5,942 bases of DNA from Gammaproteobacteria bacterium (lineage in GTDB: Bacteria > Pseudomonadota > Gammaproteobacteria > Comchoanobacterales > Comchoanobacteraceae), in assembly GCA_029243665.1 (NCBI GenBank), contig JAQWRO010000062.1:1-5942 (forward strand). Direction: 5' to 3'. Numbering within the stretch: the stretch's first letter is position 1; each line of letters begins with the position of its first letter. Position numbers and translations under genes: made by a program. Below the pieces are notes generated by a model, which saw only the letters and a list, made by a program, of their open reading frames with translations, did not search any database and was not told the DNA's origin. Of this stretch, positions 1 to 5,942 are shown one piece after another.

Positions 1-645
1 AATAAATTCATATGGATATTTTGCTGGCTTACCAAAACTAATGACCTCGCCACCCATTTCAGCATACATATCAGCAATATATCCAGCCAATGGAATTAAA
101 CCCGCATCCCCATATACTACTAATTTATCTGGGTTTGGACACAATAATTTACACCTGTTTGATAATAACATCTCTAATGTCTTAATTAATTCTAGATTAT
201 CCATCATCTGATCTAATGTTAATTTACAAACACCCGCAACAAAACAAAACTGTGCATCTTCTATATGGTCGACAACCTCTACACCAGGGATAGATGTCAC
301 TAAATTAACACTTGCAATACTAGGTGTTAAATATTCATCTAAAATATAACATTTAGGATTTTTCAAGGGATTATTTTGATAAAATTGGTTTAAAAAGTAA
401 CCTGATGTAAAAATATCTTTGTAATGTTTTTCTTTTATAAATGCATAACCTTCCAAGTGTGATTTAACTGTATCAGTACATCTACCGTCATTCGTTAATA
501 GAGCAACTTTATTTGCTACATGACTAAAAAATGATGTTACGTTGGGGAGCCTTTTTTGACCATCATGTATTACGCCAAAAACATCACTAATAATCAAATC
601 ATATTGATCAGTAATGTCTAGAATATTCTTTATAAATTTTGTCAA
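1..645 (-). CDS. HAD-superfamily class IIA (NagD-like, TIGR01459-type) hydrolase, 3' end beyond the window
   Basis: An open frame of 215 codons runs off the left edge without a stop. The TTG start at 645-643 is chosen because AAGG lies 7 nt upstream and an in-frame TAA closes the frame just before it; no ATG occurs until past the middle of the visible protein. Visible motifs are HAD motif I (SDVFGVIHDG, nucleophile Asp21), motif II (LLTNDG, Thr51), CPNPDKL at 169-175, and the class IIA cap and motif III region: YGDAG at 178-182, GGEVISFGKP at 198-207, with Lys206 the likely motif III lysine. The family is usually about 280 residues, so roughly 65-75 residues including the motif IV acidic pair should lie outside. 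The family contains sugar- and nucleotide-phosphate phosphatases; the substrate here is unknown. Asp+2 of motif I is Phe23. The gene follows fabF after 2 nt, so it is probably co-transcribed with the fab genes. Family assignment is confident; role is not. Confidence 0.87.
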   Translation of the reverse strand, partial: MTKFIKNILDITDQYDLIISDVFGVIHDGQKRLPNVTSFFSHVANKVALLTNDGRCTDTVKSHLEGYAFIKEKHYKDIFTSGYFLNQFYQNNPLKNPKCYILDEYLTPSIASVNLVTSIPGVEVVDHIEDAQFCFVAGVCKLTLDQMMDNLELIKTLEMLLSNRCKLLCPNPDKLVVYGDAGLIPLAGYIADMYAEMGGEVISFGKPAKYPYEFI

Positions 646-647
646 AT

Positions 648-1874
648 CTAAACCTTTTTAAATAATAAGCTGCCATTGGTACCACCAAAACCAAATGAAT
701 TAGTTAAAGCATATTTAGAATCATATGATATCATTTGATCACAAACGAAATTAAGTGAAGTATCAAAATCTAGGTTGTCTAAATTTATTGTAAATGGTGC
801 TTTACTGTGCTTTAAAGATAAAATTGTTATAATGCTTTCTAATGCACCTGCAGCACCAAGTAAATGTCCGTGTAGGGACTTAGTAGAACTTACCAAGAGA
901 TTGGGGTTTGAGGAGGCAAAACACTTTTCAATTGCACTGGCTTCAATGACATCGCCAATAATAGTTGATGTTGCATGTGCATTAATATATCCAAGCTCTT
1001 CTTTCTCTATCCCTGCTGTGCTTATGGCTTGGTCCATAGCATGAATTGCGGCTGCCCCTGTTTCATCAGGTTGTGTCATGTGATATGCATCAGATGAAAA
1101 TCCATAACCAGCTAACTCAGCATGAACTTTAGCACCTCTTTTTTTAGCATTTTCTTCTGACTCTAAAAGTAATATACCCGCACCATCTGCTAAAACAAAA
1201 CCATTACGGTCTTTGTCCCAAGGACGTGATGCGCTAATAGGGTCATCATTTCTATTTGATAGAGCACGCATGGAATTAAAGCCACTCATCCCTAGAAGAT
1301 CACTCGCTTTTTCACTGGCGCCAACAACCATTGCATCAACTAAGCCTGATTGAATCATCATAGCACCATTAGCAATCGCATGAGTACCAGATGAACAGGC
1401 GGAAGAAATAGTAAAAGATGGTCCTTTAAAACCATACTTCATTGAAACTAATCCAGATGCCATATTTGGGATAGTTGCAGGAATAAAAAAAGGTGATACT
1501 CGACTAGGATCAACAAATGCTTTTTTTGCATTTATCTCAATGTTATTTAAGCCACCAATGCCTGTTGCTATTAACGTGCCTACTCTATAAGGGTCACACC
1601 AACCATCCTTTAGGTTAGCATTTTCTAAACATTGTTCTGCGGCCCAAACAGCATATTTAATAAATGGATCCATTCTTTTGAGTGTTTTATCTTCTTTAAA
1701 ATTAGAAAGATTTTTTACACCACCATAAATAGTTGATCTGAGGGTTTTTAAGACATCATCTTCAACAGAACTTATCCCTGAAACACCTTCTATTAAAGAT
1801 TGCCAAACCTCATTGACTGAGTTTCCAATTGGACTTAGACAGCCAATCCCTGTAATGACAACTTTTTTTGGCAA
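648..1874 (-). CDS. fabF: 3-oxoacyl-[acyl-carrier-protein] synthase II (KAS II)
   Basis: This cytoplasmic condensing enzyme elongates acyl-ACP with malonyl-ACP by two carbons. The 408-residue protein is close to E. coli FabF (413). The thiolase-fold catalytic set is complete: Cys160 in SSACSSGTH, His300 in NAHATST, Lys332 in STKS and His337 in GHLLGAAGALE, followed by the C-terminal glycine-rich loop NSFGFGGTNGS at 392-402. The residue after HATST is Ile where Pro is more usual. The start is TTG at 1874-1872, only 5 nt after the acpP stop. An in-frame TGA lies four codons upstream and there is no ATG, so TTG is the only reasonable start; the nearest SD-like bases are a weak TGAG. This arrangement suggests coupling to acpP with lower initiation. 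FabF rather than FabB is favoured by position directly after acpP and by overall similarity to FabF motifs. Confidence 0.97.
   Translation of the reverse strand: MPKKVVITGIGCLSPIGNSVNEVWQSLIEGVSGISSVEDDVLKTLRSTIYGGVKNLSNFKEDKTLKRMDPFIKYAVWAAEQCLENANLKDGWCDPYRVGTLIATGIGGLNNIEINAKKAFVDPSRVSPFFIPATIPNMASGLVSMKYGFKGPSFTISSACSSGTHAIANGAMMIQSGLVDAMVVGASEKASDLLGMSGFNSMRALSNRNDDPISASRPWDKDRNGFVLADGAGILLLESEENAKKRGAKVHAELAGYGFSSDAYHMTQPDETGAAAIHAMDQAISTAGIEKEELGYINAHATSTIIGDVIEASAIEKCFASSNPNLLVSSTKSLHGHLLGAAGALESIITILSLKHSKAPFTINLDNLDFDTSLNFVCDQMISYDSKYALTNSFGFGGTNGSLLFKKV
653..656 (-). promoter_or_regulatory. Ribosome binding site deciding the TTG start of the HAD gene
   Basis: AAGG on the minus strand lies inside the last codons of fabF and 7 nt before the TTG at 645-643. 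The placement supports a TTG start and translational coupling to fabF termination. Seen directly; function inferred. Confidence 0.6.
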
Positions 1875-1879
1875 AACGA

Positions 1880-2119
1880 TTACTCAGAATGCTTTTCAAT
1901 ATATTCAATTGCATCAGCAATTGTTACAATTTTTTCTGCTTCATCTTCAGGTATATTAACACCAAATTCTTCTTCAAATGCCATTATTAATTCAACAGTA
2001 TCTAGTGAATCTGCACCAAGGTCATTTTGAAATGAAGAAGTAGCTGAAATAGCACTTTCTTCTATACCAAGTTGTTCTACGACAATCTTGCTGACTCTTT
2101 TGATAATTGGTTCCGACAT
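1880..2119 (-). CDS. acpP: Acyl carrier protein
   Basis: This small acidic carrier (79 residues) holds growing acyl chains on a 4'-phosphopantetheine arm. The attachment site is Ser38 in the DSL motif (GADSLDTVELIMAFEEEF), at the start of helix II, which is the recognition helix for FabH, FabG, FabF and PlsX. The length and four-helix pattern match E. coli AcpP (78 residues), and no region is missing. The ATG at 2119-2117 is preceded by a strong GGAGGA Shine-Dalgarno 5 nt away. A 61-nt spacer separates it from fabG, with a likely promoter of its own, which fits the high ACP level cells need. fabF follows after 5 nt. Confidence 0.98.
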   Translation of the reverse strand: MSEPIIKRVSKIVVEQLGIEESAISATSSFQNDLGADSLDTVELIMAFEEEFGVNIPEDEAEKIVTIADAIEYIEKHSE

Positions 2120-2124
2120 TATTT

Positions 2125-2130
2125 TCCTCC
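2125..2130 (-). promoter_or_regulatory. Strong Shine-Dalgarno of acpP
   Basis: GGAGGA on the minus strand lies 5 nt before the acpP ATG and is, with the one before fabG, the best match to the anti-SD in the window. It contrasts with the weak site and TTG start of fabF immediately downstream. Confidence 0.8.
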
Positions 2131-2135
2131 GTTTA

Positions 2136-2151
2136 ATGCGTATATGCGTAT
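2136..2151. repeat. 8-bp perfect tandem repeat in the acpP leader
   Basis: The plus strand reads ATGCGTAT twice in a row (2136-2143 and 2144-2151). It lies between the putative -10 box and the acpP ribosome binding site, so it would cover the transcription start and the first leader bases. It may be a regulator half-site pair spaced by about one helical turn, or a chance duplication. Confidence 0.55.
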
Positions 2152-2177
2152 TTTATATGAATAACTGATGATTGCAA
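2150..2177 (-). promoter_or_regulatory. Putative internal sigma70-type promoter for acpP
   Basis: On the minus strand, TTGCAA (2177-2172, 4 of 6 to the -35 consensus) is followed after 16 nt by TAAAAT (2155-2150, 5 of 6 to the -10 consensus). Transcription would start near 2143, giving a leader of about 24 nt that contains the GGAGGA site. It sits in the only long gap within the fab block. AT-rich sequence gives such matches by chance, so this is tentative, but a separate acpP promoter is known in E. coli. Confidence 0.45.
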
Positions 2178-2180
2178 GCT

Positions 2181-2915
2181 TTAGGTTGTTCGCATACCGC
2201 CATTTATATGAATTGTTTGTCCTGTAATATAATTGGACTCATTTGAAATTAAGAAAGATGCCAAATTGGCAACATCATCAACTTGACCATAACGCTTTAA
2301 TGGAATTCGGTCCGTAATGCTTTTTTGCTGATCAAGTGTTAATTCGTTGGTCATATCAGTTTCAATAAAACCAGGTGATATTACATTACTTGTAATGTTC
2401 CTTGCACCATACTCAAGTGCGATAGATCTTGATAAACCGCAAATAGCTGCTTTTGTTGCTGCATAATTAGATTGACCTGGGTTACCATGAGAAGATACTG
2501 AACCTAAAAAAACAAATTTTCCAGTTCTAGCTTTAACCATAGGCTTTAGAAATGTCTTTACAAGGTAGTAGTTTGCGTTTAAATTTACCTGAACAACATC
2601 ATGCCATTGGTCATCAGTCATTCTCAACATTAAATTATCCCTAGTGATTCCAGCATTAGAAATAATAGCAGATGGCATTTCTTTAAATTTTTCATTAATT
2701 GCATCAGCCCAATGAGCCATTGTTGTTTTAGGATTGTTTAAATCGCCATACAGAGCAAAACACTGATCATGGTTTTCTACCCCATCCAGAATGAGTTGAC
2801 TACTTTTTTCAGTTGATGCTGTACCAATGACTCGATGTCCCATAGATAATAATTTTAAAAATACAGCCTTTCCAATCCCTCTAGATGCTCCTGTAACCAA
2901 AACAAGCTTACTCAT
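2181..2915 (-). CDS. fabG: 3-oxoacyl-[acyl-carrier-protein] reductase
   Basis: This enzyme performs the NADPH-dependent reduction of 3-oxoacyl-ACP to (R)-3-hydroxyacyl-ACP, the first reductive step of each elongation cycle. The 244 residues equal E. coli FabG in length. It is a classical short-chain dehydrogenase: dinucleotide-binding TGASRGIG at 8-15, NAGITRDNLMLRM at 87-99, and an active site of Asn111, Ser139, Tyr151 and Lys155 (YAATK). The late SPGFIETDM motif and the C-terminal INGG are also present. The SPGFIETDMT and NAGITRDNLM signatures are typical of FabG rather than of other short-chain dehydrogenases. The ATG at 2915-2913 follows an AGGAGG site that overlaps the fabH stop. In E. 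coli fabD would lie directly upstream; here fabH abuts it. Confidence 0.97.
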   Translation of the reverse strand: MSKLVLVTGASRGIGKAVFLKLLSMGHRVIGTASTEKSSQLILDGVENHDQCFALYGDLNNPKTTMAHWADAINEKFKEMPSAIISNAGITRDNLMLRMTDDQWHDVVQVNLNANYYLVKTFLKPMVKARTGKFVFLGSVSSHGNPGQSNYAATKAAICGLSRSIALEYGARNITSNVISPGFIETDMTNELTLDQQKSITDRIPLKRYGQVDDVANLASFLISNESNYITGQTIHINGGMRTT

Positions 2916-2920
2916 ATTTG

Positions 2921-2926
2921 CCTCCT
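2921..2926 (-). promoter_or_regulatory. Shine-Dalgarno of fabG overlapping the fabH stop
   Basis: The minus strand reads TAGGAGG, in which TAG is the fabH stop codon and AGGAGG is the ribosome binding site 5 nt before the fabG ATG. Ribosomes ending on fabH are placed directly at the next start, so translation is probably coupled. Confidence 0.75.
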
Positions 2927-3842
2927 AATATTCAAGTAAAACACTGCCCCAGGAAAATCCAGCACCAAAAGCAATCATTAAAATTTTATCACCAGGCTTA
3001 ATAGATGATTCTTTAATTGCCAGATCTAAAGCCAGAGGAATAGACGCTGCAGAAGTATTACCCTGATGTTCAAGTGCATAACTAATTTTGTCTTTTGGAA
3101 TATCAAAATCTGAAACAATACTATCAATAATTCTTTTATTGGCTTGATGAAAAATAATATAGTCAGGTAAATTTCCATTAAGAGTATCAATTGCATTTTT
3201 AACTAATTTTTCACCATAGTTTACAGCAAGCTTAAAAACTTTTTTACCATTCATATCTAAGTATTCATCGCCGAAAGCATTTTTCTCAGTTTTTAAATCG
3301 TCAGAAAATTCACAATCACAGCCTAAATCAAAGTCAAAGACCTTGTTATCATCTGTTTTGCTTACTATGACAACACCTGCACCATCACCAAATAAGCAAC
3401 ATGTGTTGCGATCGGTCCAATCAATATGTTTTGAGTTCTTATCAACACCAACAACCATCACACGTTCAAACTTTCCTGAATCAATATAAGTTTTAGCAAT
3501 AGATAATCCATAAACAAAACCAGAACAAGCAACGTTAATATCAAAGGCTGGCACTTTTGGCATATTAAGTTTGTTTAAAATCTTTGATGCTATATTTGGC
3601 ATGCGTTCTTCTGCAGAATATGTTGCTACAATTAGAGCGTCAATTGCTTCGCCTTTTAGAGAATCAACTGCATTAATAGCAAGATCTAATACTGTTTCAG
3701 AAGGGTCAGCAATGTAACGTGACTTTATGCCCGTACGTTTAACGATCCACTCTTCAGTAGTATCAACCATCGTTGTTAGATCTTTGTTTGTTAGAATAGT
3801 TTTAGGTAGATAAGAAGCACAATGTGTAATTTTTACATTCAT
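2925..3842 (-). CDS. fabH: 3-oxoacyl-[acyl-carrier-protein] synthase III (KAS III)
   Basis: This enzyme starts fatty-acid synthesis by condensing acetyl-CoA with malonyl-ACP. At 305 residues it is slightly shorter than E. coli FabH (317). The Cys-His-Asn triad is intact: Cys106 in NVACSGF, His232 in FHQANKRI and Asn262 in GNTSAASIP. The CoA-binding Trp32 and Arg36 are conserved in EEWIVKRTGI, and LFGDGAGVV at 150-158 and the C-terminal FGAGFSWGS are typical of the family. The ATG at 3842-3840 lies 10 nt after the plsX stop, with AGAG overlapping that stop as a modest ribosome binding site. A second in-frame ATG is not close by, so the start is secure. It sits between plsX and fabG, with no fabD between it and fabG. 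Confidence 0.97.
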   Translation of the reverse strand: MNVKITHCASYLPKTILTNKDLTTMVDTTEEWIVKRTGIKSRYIADPSETVLDLAINAVDSLKGEAIDALIVATYSAEERMPNIASKILNKLNMPKVPAFDINVACSGFVYGLSIAKTYIDSGKFERVMVVGVDKNSKHIDWTDRNTCCLFGDGAGVVIVSKTDDNKVFDFDLGCDCEFSDDLKTEKNAFGDEYLDMNGKKVFKLAVNYGEKLVKNAIDTLNGNLPDYIIFHQANKRIIDSIVSDFDIPKDKISYALEHQGNTSAASIPLALDLAIKESSIKPGDKILMIAFGAGFSWGSVLLEY

Positions 3843-3852
3843 TTTAAATTCT

Positions 3853-4848
3853 CTATAAAGGTTCTTTAATTAATGTTTTAAGCTCAACATGTGGATTTGC
3901 AAGAGATAATTCGTAAGCCATGTGAATTGCATTATAAAAAGCATCTACACAAGCGCCACCATGACTTTTTACTACAATGCCATTTAAACCTACAAACATG
4001 GCTCCGTTACGGAACTTGGGGTCATATTTTTTTAACTTTGCTTTTAAATGTTTTTTTAGTAAAAAAGAGGTTAACATTCCAAGAAATGAACTTGTCATAG
4101 CCTCTTGATATATATACTTAAGAAATTTTGATGTTCCTTCGCATGATTTAAGCAATATATTGCCTGTAAATCCATCACAGACAACAACATCAACTTCATC
4201 AGAATATAATCTAGTTGGTTCAATATAACCTATAAAATTAATTGGCATATTTTTTAAGGCAACAAACGATTGTTTAATTAAATCGTTTCCCTTATTTGAT
4301 TCTTCACCAATATTAAGGATTCCTATTCTTGGTTGCTTAATGCCTTTACTTTTAGCAACAAACTCACCCATCAGAGCAAATTGAGTCATATGATCAACAG
4401 AACAAGTAACATTTGCACCAAGATCTAAGACAAATACATCTTTGGCTGATTTTGTCGGCAAGCTTGATATAATTGCGGGTCTTAAAATACCATCAAGTGT
4501 TTTAAGGACTTTATAAGATATAGCCATTAATGCACCAGTATTACCTGCACTAACTGTTGCTGATATTTCATCATTTAGTTGGGCATTAATTGCTTTGCCC
4601 ATAGATGTTGATTTGTACTTTCTAAATACTGATGTTATTTTTTCGCCCATATGAACTTCAGCAGAACAATGAACAAATTCTATATTTGAAATAGCATCAT
4701 CTATAAAGGGTGAAATTTGTTTTTTATCACCATATAAAATGAGTTTACAATTTGGAAAATTTGATGCAAATCGGTTAGCGCACGGAATAGTGACTTCAGG
4801 TCCAAAGTCACCCCCCATAGCATCAATAGCAATTGCAATATTAGGCAT
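3853..4848 (-). CDS. plsX: Phosphate acyltransferase (acyl-ACP:phosphate acyltransferase)
   Basis: PlsX converts acyl-ACP and phosphate to acyl-phosphate, the donor PlsY uses to acylate glycerol-3-phosphate. It is a soluble enzyme working at the inner face of the membrane. The 331 residues are a little shorter than E. coli PlsX (356), mostly at the C-terminus. Diagnostic segments in order are AIDAMGGDFGPE at 7-18, TSMGKA at 81-86, VSAGNTGALM at 99-108, VLDLGANVTC at 140-149, LNIGEESNKGND at 178-189, VCDGFTGNILLK at 223-234 and GLNGIVVKSHGGA at 287-299. A hydrophobic and basic stretch near 253-275 resembles the amphipathic membrane-contact region of the family. The ATG at 4848-4846 shares one base with the rpmF stop (TAATG), which implies coupled translation; a weak AGAAG lies upstream. 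Confidence 0.97.
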   Translation of the reverse strand: MPNIAIAIDAMGGDFGPEVTIPCANRFASNFPNCKLILYGDKKQISPFIDDAISNIEFVHCSAEVHMGEKITSVFRKYKSTSMGKAINAQLNDEISATVSAGNTGALMAISYKVLKTLDGILRPAIISSLPTKSAKDVFVLDLGANVTCSVDHMTQFALMGEFVAKSKGIKQPRIGILNIGEESNKGNDLIKQSFVALKNMPINFIGYIEPTRLYSDEVDVVVCDGFTGNILLKSCEGTSKFLKYIYQEAMTSSFLGMLTSFLLKKHLKAKLKKYDPKFRNGAMFVGLNGIVVKSHGGACVDAFYNAIHMAYELSLANPHVELKTLIKEPL

Positions 4849-5039
4849 TATTCTTCTGTTAAGTCTTCAGAAGTATCTACAACCTTTTTACCACGATAAT
4901 ACCCGTTTGCAGTGACATGATGTCTGATATGTGTTTCACCAGTTTCAAAATCTACTGAAAGGGTTGGTTTTTTTACGTTGCTGTGAGATCTTCTTTGTCC
5001 GCGACGAGAAGGGGTTACTCTACTCTTTTGTACGGCCAT
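4848..5039 (-). CDS. rpmF: 50S ribosomal protein L32 (bL32)
   Basis: This is a small basic protein of the large ribosomal subunit, 63 residues. The N-terminus MAVQKSRVTPSRRGQRRSH matches the conserved MAVQ...SRRG.RRSH signature, and the C-terminal half has SVD..TGE.H.RHH.T..GYYRGKKV as in E. coli. There are no cysteines, so this is the zinc-free form, as in E. coli. After GYYRGKKV the protein carries an extra acidic tail (VDTSEDLTEE), making it about six residues longer than the E. coli protein. The ATG at 5039-5037 has GGAG 8 nt upstream. The yceD gene that usually precedes rpmF in Gammaproteobacteria is absent; rluC ends 38 nt upstream. plsX overlaps its stop by one base. Confidence 0.96.
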   Translation of the reverse strand: MAVQKSRVTPSRRGQRRSHSNVKKPTLSVDFETGETHIRHHVTANGYYRGKKVVDTSEDLTEE

Positions 5040-5061
5040 ATTTTTTCTCCATTTAAAAAAG

Positions 5062-5067
5062 ATTATA
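5062..5067 (-). promoter_or_regulatory. Possible -10 box for the rpmF-plsX-fab transcript
   Basis: A perfect TATAAT occurs on the minus strand in the 38-nt gap between rluC and rpmF, placing a start near 5055 and a leader of about 16 nt holding the GGAG site. No convincing -35 box lies 16-18 nt upstream, and the sequence is AT-rich, so chance is a real alternative. Confidence 0.3.
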
Positions 5068-5077
5068 ATTACATAAT

Positions 5078-5942
5078 TTATAAGGTTTTGTCTAGCAATT
5101 TAACACTTTCTATGAAACTTTCTGATTTTTTTGATATAAACTCAATTATTTCATCACTTACCGGGTGCTTAAATTTCAGACTGTGCGCATGCAACATTAA
5201 TCTTTTTATCAAATAACGTTTATTCATTTCAAAATCACCATATTGTTCATCACCTAGAATTGGATGACCAATGATTGCTAAGTGTAGTCTCAATTGATGT
5301 TTTCGACCAGTTTCAGGTTTTAATTTCACAATAGAAAGCCGCTTTAATTGATCATCGTCAATAATTTTTGTAATAGCATTTTTACCTTTAAATTGACTTA
5401 TTAACGGATGATTAGGAGATAGTTCATCTAATTTGTCTATTACTCTTATTCGCTTGGGAATATAGCCATTTATGGCTGCTAAGTAAACTTTACTAACAGC
5501 ATGGCTTTGAAGTGCTTCTGACAAGCTTCTAGCAGCTGGATAGTTTTTAGCAAAAACAATACATCCTGAAGTACCTCTATCTAATCTATGCACTGGATAT
5601 ATCTTCTCATCATAAGAAGCATTTAACATTTCAATCAATGAAATCTTAATTCCCGACCCTGGTTGGACAGCAAGACCACTTTTTTTATCAATGACTAAAA
5701 TATCATTATCTTCATAAATAATATCAAATGAATAGCTTTGTTTCTTTTGATTCGAATTATTATTCATTTCATCAACATTGAAATCGGGTAAAGATAAAAT
5801 ATCGTCTTTTTGTAATAAATAGTTAGCAGCTGACTTTTTACCGTTAATAAGTATTTTCTTTTTCCTTATCAATTTAAATACCAAAGTCTTAGAAACCGTT
5901 GGGTATAAAATTTTGATGACTCTATCCAGTCTTCTGGTCGCA
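5078..5942 (-). CDS. rluC: 23S rRNA pseudouridine synthase RluC, 5' end beyond the window
   Basis: This RluA-family enzyme converts specific 23S rRNA uridines to pseudouridine; E. coli RluC acts at 955, 2504 and 2580. The frame stays open to the right edge (first whole codon at 5941-5939), giving 287 visible residues against 319 in E. coli, so only some tens of N-terminal residues are missing. A start at the internal TTG 5884-5882 is rejected because the 19 codons before it encode the first part of the S4 RNA-binding domain (RRLDRVIKILYPTVSK). An Asn/Gln-rich linker (around EMNNNSNQKKQ) joins S4 to the catalytic domain. That domain has YEDNDILVIDKKSG, the catalytic motif HRLDRGTSG with the nucleophilic Asp at about visible residue 121, and GRKHQLRLHLAIIGHPILGDEQYG. 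The segment PGSGIKISLIEML resembles RluC more than RluD, and the neighbourhood agrees. Confidence 0.93.
   Translation of the reverse strand, partial: ATRRLDRVIKILYPTVSKTLVFKLIRKKKILINGKKSAANYLLQKDDILSLPDFNVDEMNNNSNQKKQSYSFDIIYEDNDILVIDKKSGLAVQPGSGIKISLIEMLNASYDEKIYPVHRLDRGTSGCIVFAKNYPAARSLSEALQSHAVSKVYLAAINGYIPKRIRVIDKLDELSPNHPLISQFKGKNAITKIIDDDQLKRLSIVKLKPETGRKHQLRLHLAIIGHPILGDEQYGDFEMNKRYLIKRLMLHAHSLKFKHPVSDEIIEFISKKSESFIESVKLLDKTL

Noticed and set aside
775..1044. Plus-strand open frame of 89 codons opposite fabF
   Set aside because: It lies wholly inside fabF, whose catalytic motifs are intact, and encodes no recognisable protein; it is an antisense shadow.
1501..1540. A-run in fabF (GCAAAAAAAGC on the coding strand) as a possible programmed slippage site
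   Set aside because: The fabF frame continues intact past it to full length, and such runs are common in AT-rich genes with Lys codons.
2120..2180. Transcription terminator between fabG and acpP
   Set aside because: No stable GC-rich hairpin with a following T-run is visible on the minus strand; promoter-like boxes explain the gap better.
3891..4100. Plus-strand open frame of 69 codons opposite plsX
   Set aside because: It overlaps the conserved C-terminal part of plsX on the other strand and has no family features.
4983..5216. Plus-strand open frame of 77 codons across the rluC-rpmF gap
   Set aside because: It overlaps the ends of both rluC and rpmF, has no good ribosome binding site and resembles nothing known.
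5078..5884. A complete rluC starting at the internal TTG 5884-5882
   Set aside because: The frame is open upstream and encodes the start of the S4 domain, so the true start lies beyond the right edge.
1..5942. A hidden defence system, CRISPR array, insertion sequence or tRNA
   Set aside because: Nearly every base is accounted for by eight recognisable housekeeping-type genes; no spaced repeats, terminal inverted repeats, transposase motifs or cloverleaf were seen by eye.

Overview
This is an AT-rich (by eye about one-third G+C), densely packed stretch of a bacterial chromosome. All eight genes lie on the minus strand, so transcription runs from high to low coordinates. In reading order they are: rluC (enters from the right edge, 5' end missing), rpmF, plsX, fabH, fabG, acpP, fabF, and a HAD-superfamily class IIA hydrolase that runs off the left edge. 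The order matches the rpmF-plsX-fabH-fabD-fabG-acpP-fabF cluster of Gammaproteobacteria, where rluC also lies close by. The best guess is therefore a small-genome, low-GC, free-living or symbiotic gammaproteobacterium. The HAD subtype is one I associate with Alphaproteobacteria, so the class assignment is moderate, not firm. No genus can be named.

Region by region: 5078-5942 holds a 23S rRNA pseudouridine synthase. A 38-nt gap with a possible promoter leads to ribosomal protein L32 (4848-5039). Its stop overlaps the plsX start by one base, linking ribosome and phospholipid synthesis in one transcript. fabH (2925-3842) and fabG (2181-2915) follow with gaps of about 10 nt. A 61-nt gap before acpP is the only sizeable spacer inside the fatty-acid block. 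It carries a plausible promoter, an 8-bp tandem repeat and the strongest ribosome binding site in the window. fabF follows acpP after 5 nt and starts with TTG. The HAD gene starts with TTG 2 nt after the fabF stop. No intergenic stretch exceeds 61 nt.

Functionally this is the core type II fatty-acid synthesis operon. FabH starts chains from acetyl-CoA and malonyl-ACP, FabF elongates them, FabG carries out the first reduction, and ACP carries the intermediates. PlsX turns finished acyl-ACP into acyl-phosphate for phospholipid synthesis. Two genes expected by comparison with E. coli are cleanly absent: fabD (malonyl-CoA:ACP transacylase, usually between fabH and fabG) and yceD (usually just before rpmF). 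The gene after fabF is a HAD hydrolase instead of the usual pabC/mltG. I see no mobile element, CRISPR array, RNA gene or clearly new system. The points of interest are the missing fabD, the appended HAD gene and the acpP leader.
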